A stretch of 23,933 bases of DNA, taken from DYGX01 sp035325905 (GTDB lineage Bacteria; Chloroflexota; Anaerolineae; Aggregatilineales; Aggregatilineaceae). The stretch is from the NCBI GenBank assembly GCA_035325905.1, contig DAOKYY010000054.1:1-23933 (forward strand), given 5' to 3'. The position numbers and the translations under genes were made by a program. Positions 22,683 to 23,933 of this stretch are shown here, in pieces (within the stretch, counting starts at the first letter, position 1; every line of letters starts with the position of its first letter). The notes beneath the pieces were generated by a model. It made no database searches. It had not been told where the DNA came from and worked only from the letters and a program-made list of their open reading frames with translations.

Positions 22683-23747
22683 TTAACTCTGCACGGCAGG
22701 GACGATGAATTCCTCGACGGCGTTGAACTCGCGGATCATGCGGTTGTCGTTGAAAATCTCCGGCGCGGTCTTCAGGTCGCCGGTCATGACCACCGCCAGG
22801 TCCAGCGCGGGCAGCACGTAGATGAACTGCCCGCCGTGCCCGACCGCGATGAAGCTGCCCAGGCGCTCCTGCGGGCGCAGCCACCACAGATAGCCGTAGC
22901 ACAGCGGCGGGCGGCCGCTGGCGTCCTTCGGGACGACCGTCAGGTGCGGCTCGGTCGAGACGCGCGCCCAGTCCGCCGGGATGATCTGGCTGCCCTCCCA
23001 GCGCCCCTGGCTGAGGTAGAGCAGGCCGAGCTTCGCCATATCGCGCGGGCGCAGCGCCAGCTCCGACCCGCCGACCGTGACGCCCTGCGGGTCGCTGGCC
23101 CAGCGGCGCGCGGTGATCCCCAGCGGGCGAAAGAGGTACAGGTCGGCGTAGTCGAGCAGCGTCATCCCGCTCGCCTGTTGCAGCGCGGCGGCGAGCAGCT
23201 GCGTGTCGCCCGTGCTGTAGCTGAACCGCTCGCCGGGCGGGTGCGCTAGCGGGCGCTCCAGCACGAAGCGCACCCAGTCCGGGCTGGCGGTCATCTGGAT
23301 CGTCGTCCCGCCCCATTCGTCCCACTCCAGGCCGGAGCGCATCGTCAGCAGGTCTTCCAGCGTGATCGCGCGCTTGGCGCGGTCCGCGATCGAGGCGAAG
23401 TGCCCGGCGAAGAAGCTGCCGATCGGCTCGCGGATGTCCGGCAGGTCGCCGGTGTCCAGCGCGACGCCGATCAGCGCGGACAGCACGCTCTTGGTGGCAG
23501 ACTTGACGTTGCGCAGGTCGTCCGGCCCGGCCCCGCCCTTGTAGTCCTCGCGCAGCAGGGTGCCATTCCGCACGACCAGCAGGCTGTCGAGGTGCGGGTA
23601 GTGCTCGTCGAGGTGGGCGCGCAACCGGTCCAGCGCGGCGGGGTCCACGCCATGATCTTCGGGCGCGGCGGTGCGCCAGCCGTCCGTCGGCCAGTACGCG
23701 CGCGGCGGCGCGGCGCGCGGCGAGGGGTCAGGGCAGGGTGTGCTCAT
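22683..23747 (-). CDS. Serine hydrolase of the beta-lactamase / penicillin-binding-protein-like family (PF00144 type)
   Basis: This 354-residue protein has the class C beta-lactamase fold, a family that includes esterases, D-amino-acid peptidases and beta-lactamases. The nucleophile motif S-x-x-K is SATK in RNVKSATKSVLSALIGVALD. The second motif Y-x-N appears as YST in GERFSYSTGDTQLLAAALQQ, and the third, K/H-x-G, as HGG in VGHGGQFIYVLPALDLAVV. TLEDLLTMRSGLEWDE and FRPLGI are further family landmarks. No signal peptide is visible, so it may be cytoplasmic and more likely an esterase-like hydrolase than a resistance enzyme. I chose the ATG at 23747: AAAGGA lies 7 bp upstream and the protein then starts MSTPCPDPSPRAAPPRAYWP. 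The open frame further upstream runs through the promoter and a repeat. Confidence 0.9.
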   Translation of the reverse strand: MSTPCPDPSPRAAPPRAYWPTDGWRTAAPEDHGVDPAALDRLRAHLDEHYPHLDSLLVVRNGTLLREDYKGGAGPDDLRNVKSATKSVLSALIGVALDTGDLPDIREPIGSFFAGHFASIADRAKRAITLEDLLTMRSGLEWDEWGGTTIQMTASPDWVRFVLERPLAHPPGERFSYSTGDTQLLAAALQQASGMTLLDYADLYLFRPLGITARRWASDPQGVTVGGSELALRPRDMAKLGLLYLSQGRWEGSQIIPADWARVSTEPHLTVVPKDASGRPPLCYGYLWWLRPQERLGSFIAVGHGGQFIYVLPALDLAVVMTGDLKTAPEIFNDNRMIREFNAVEEFIVPAVQS

Positions 23748-23784
23748 GGTGCGGTCCTTTGGGGAGCGATCCGGTCCACTACAG

Positions 23785-23814
23785 AGCATAGCGATCGCGG
23801 GCGCGGGCGGCCAA
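23785..23814 (-). promoter_or_regulatory. Promoter of the serine hydrolase gene
   Basis: On the minus strand TTGGCC (23809-23814) and TATGCT (23785-23790) are 18 bp apart. The predicted start near 23778 gives a leader of about 30 bases to the ATG at 23747. Confidence 0.55.
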
Positions 23815-23820
23815 ACCTCG

Positions 23821-23933
23821 TGAGCGATGAGCGATGAGCAGGGCCAGGGCTTCAAACCCGGCCCGCCGCTTTGCTCCCCTCTCCGCCGGCGGAGAGGGGC
23901 CGGGGGTGAGGCTCGCCTTTCGCTCACTGCTCA
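23821..23933. repeat. Palindromic intergenic repeat (MITE- or REP-like), cut by the window end
   Basis: The core at 23876-23899 is a perfect 24-bp palindrome (CCCCTCTCCGCC and its complement) followed by CCGGGGGTGAGG, a sequence type I know as a dispersed repeat in GC-rich bacterial genomes. At the left end TGAGCGA, TGAGCGA, TGAGCAG stand in tandem (23821-23841). At the right end CGCTCACTGCTCA reads, on the other strand, as TGAGCAGTGAGCG. The ends are thus imperfect inverted repeats around the core, as expected of a small mobile palindromic element. Confidence 0.5.

Noticed and set aside
23748..23927. Longer N-terminus for the serine hydrolase
   Set aside because: The extension would run through the promoter and the palindromic repeat. 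The ATG at 23747 has an AAAGGA ribosome site.
1..23933. tRNA, rRNA, CRISPR arrays, phage or integron parts
   Set aside because: I looked on both strands and saw no cloverleaf, rRNA-like conserved block, regularly spaced repeats, integrase or transposase.

Overview
The window is very GC-rich, densely coded, and has one scaffold gap of exactly 100 N (19568-19667), so it looks like an assembled draft or metagenome-derived contig. Several traits point to Chloroflexota, perhaps an Anaerolineae-like lineage: upper mevalonate pathway genes of class II / archaeal type, large multi-membrane GT39-like transferases (one with a C-terminal beta-sandwich), a stand-alone biotin carboxylase and carrier protein, and a CHAD protein. 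This placement is inferred from gene content only. I see no rRNA, tRNA, CRISPR, phage or insertion sequence.

Layout. (1) 91-5197, plus strand, probably one operon: a small membrane-anchored unknown, biotin carboxylase, a Ca2+/H+ antiporter-like CAX protein, a secreted cyclophilin with a long unknown C-terminal half, and the biotin carboxyl carrier. The two acyl-CoA carboxylase parts are separated by two apparently unrelated genes; no carboxyltransferase is in the window. (2) 5341-11022, plus strand: three touching or nearly touching GT39-like membrane glycosyltransferases, behind a TATAAT box. (3) 11042-13161: a divergent pair, an HTH-CHAD fusion (minus) and an HD-domain phosphohydrolase (plus). 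(4) 13244-14861: a 73-residue single-span membrane protein and an AI-2E family exporter-like permease, facing a STAS-like protein (14870-15256, minus) with 8 bp between stops. (5) 15440-18010, minus: a membrane-anchored penicillin-acylase family protein whose expected nucleophile serine is not at its usual place. (6) 18262-21957, plus: class II HMG-CoA reductase, the gap, archaeal-type HMG-CoA synthase, and a thiolase-family protein. Together these would convert acetyl-CoA through acetoacetyl-CoA and HMG-CoA to mevalonate, but the thiolase-family member has Asp and Asn where the nucleophilic Cys and the GHP His are expected. (7) 22061-23747: a GlsB-like membrane protein, a short or broken minus-strand gene with an unusually good promoter and ribosome site, and a serine beta-lactamase-fold hydrolase (minus). 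The window ends in a palindromic intergenic repeat.

The points most worth a second look are the two enzyme homologues with altered catalytic residues (thiolase-like and penicillin-acylase-like), the archaeal-type mevalonate cluster with a gap where a DUF35 partner could be hidden, the HTH-CHAD fusion, and a recurring promoter form TTGGC(N)-N17/18-TATGCT/CATAAT in front of three small or single genes.
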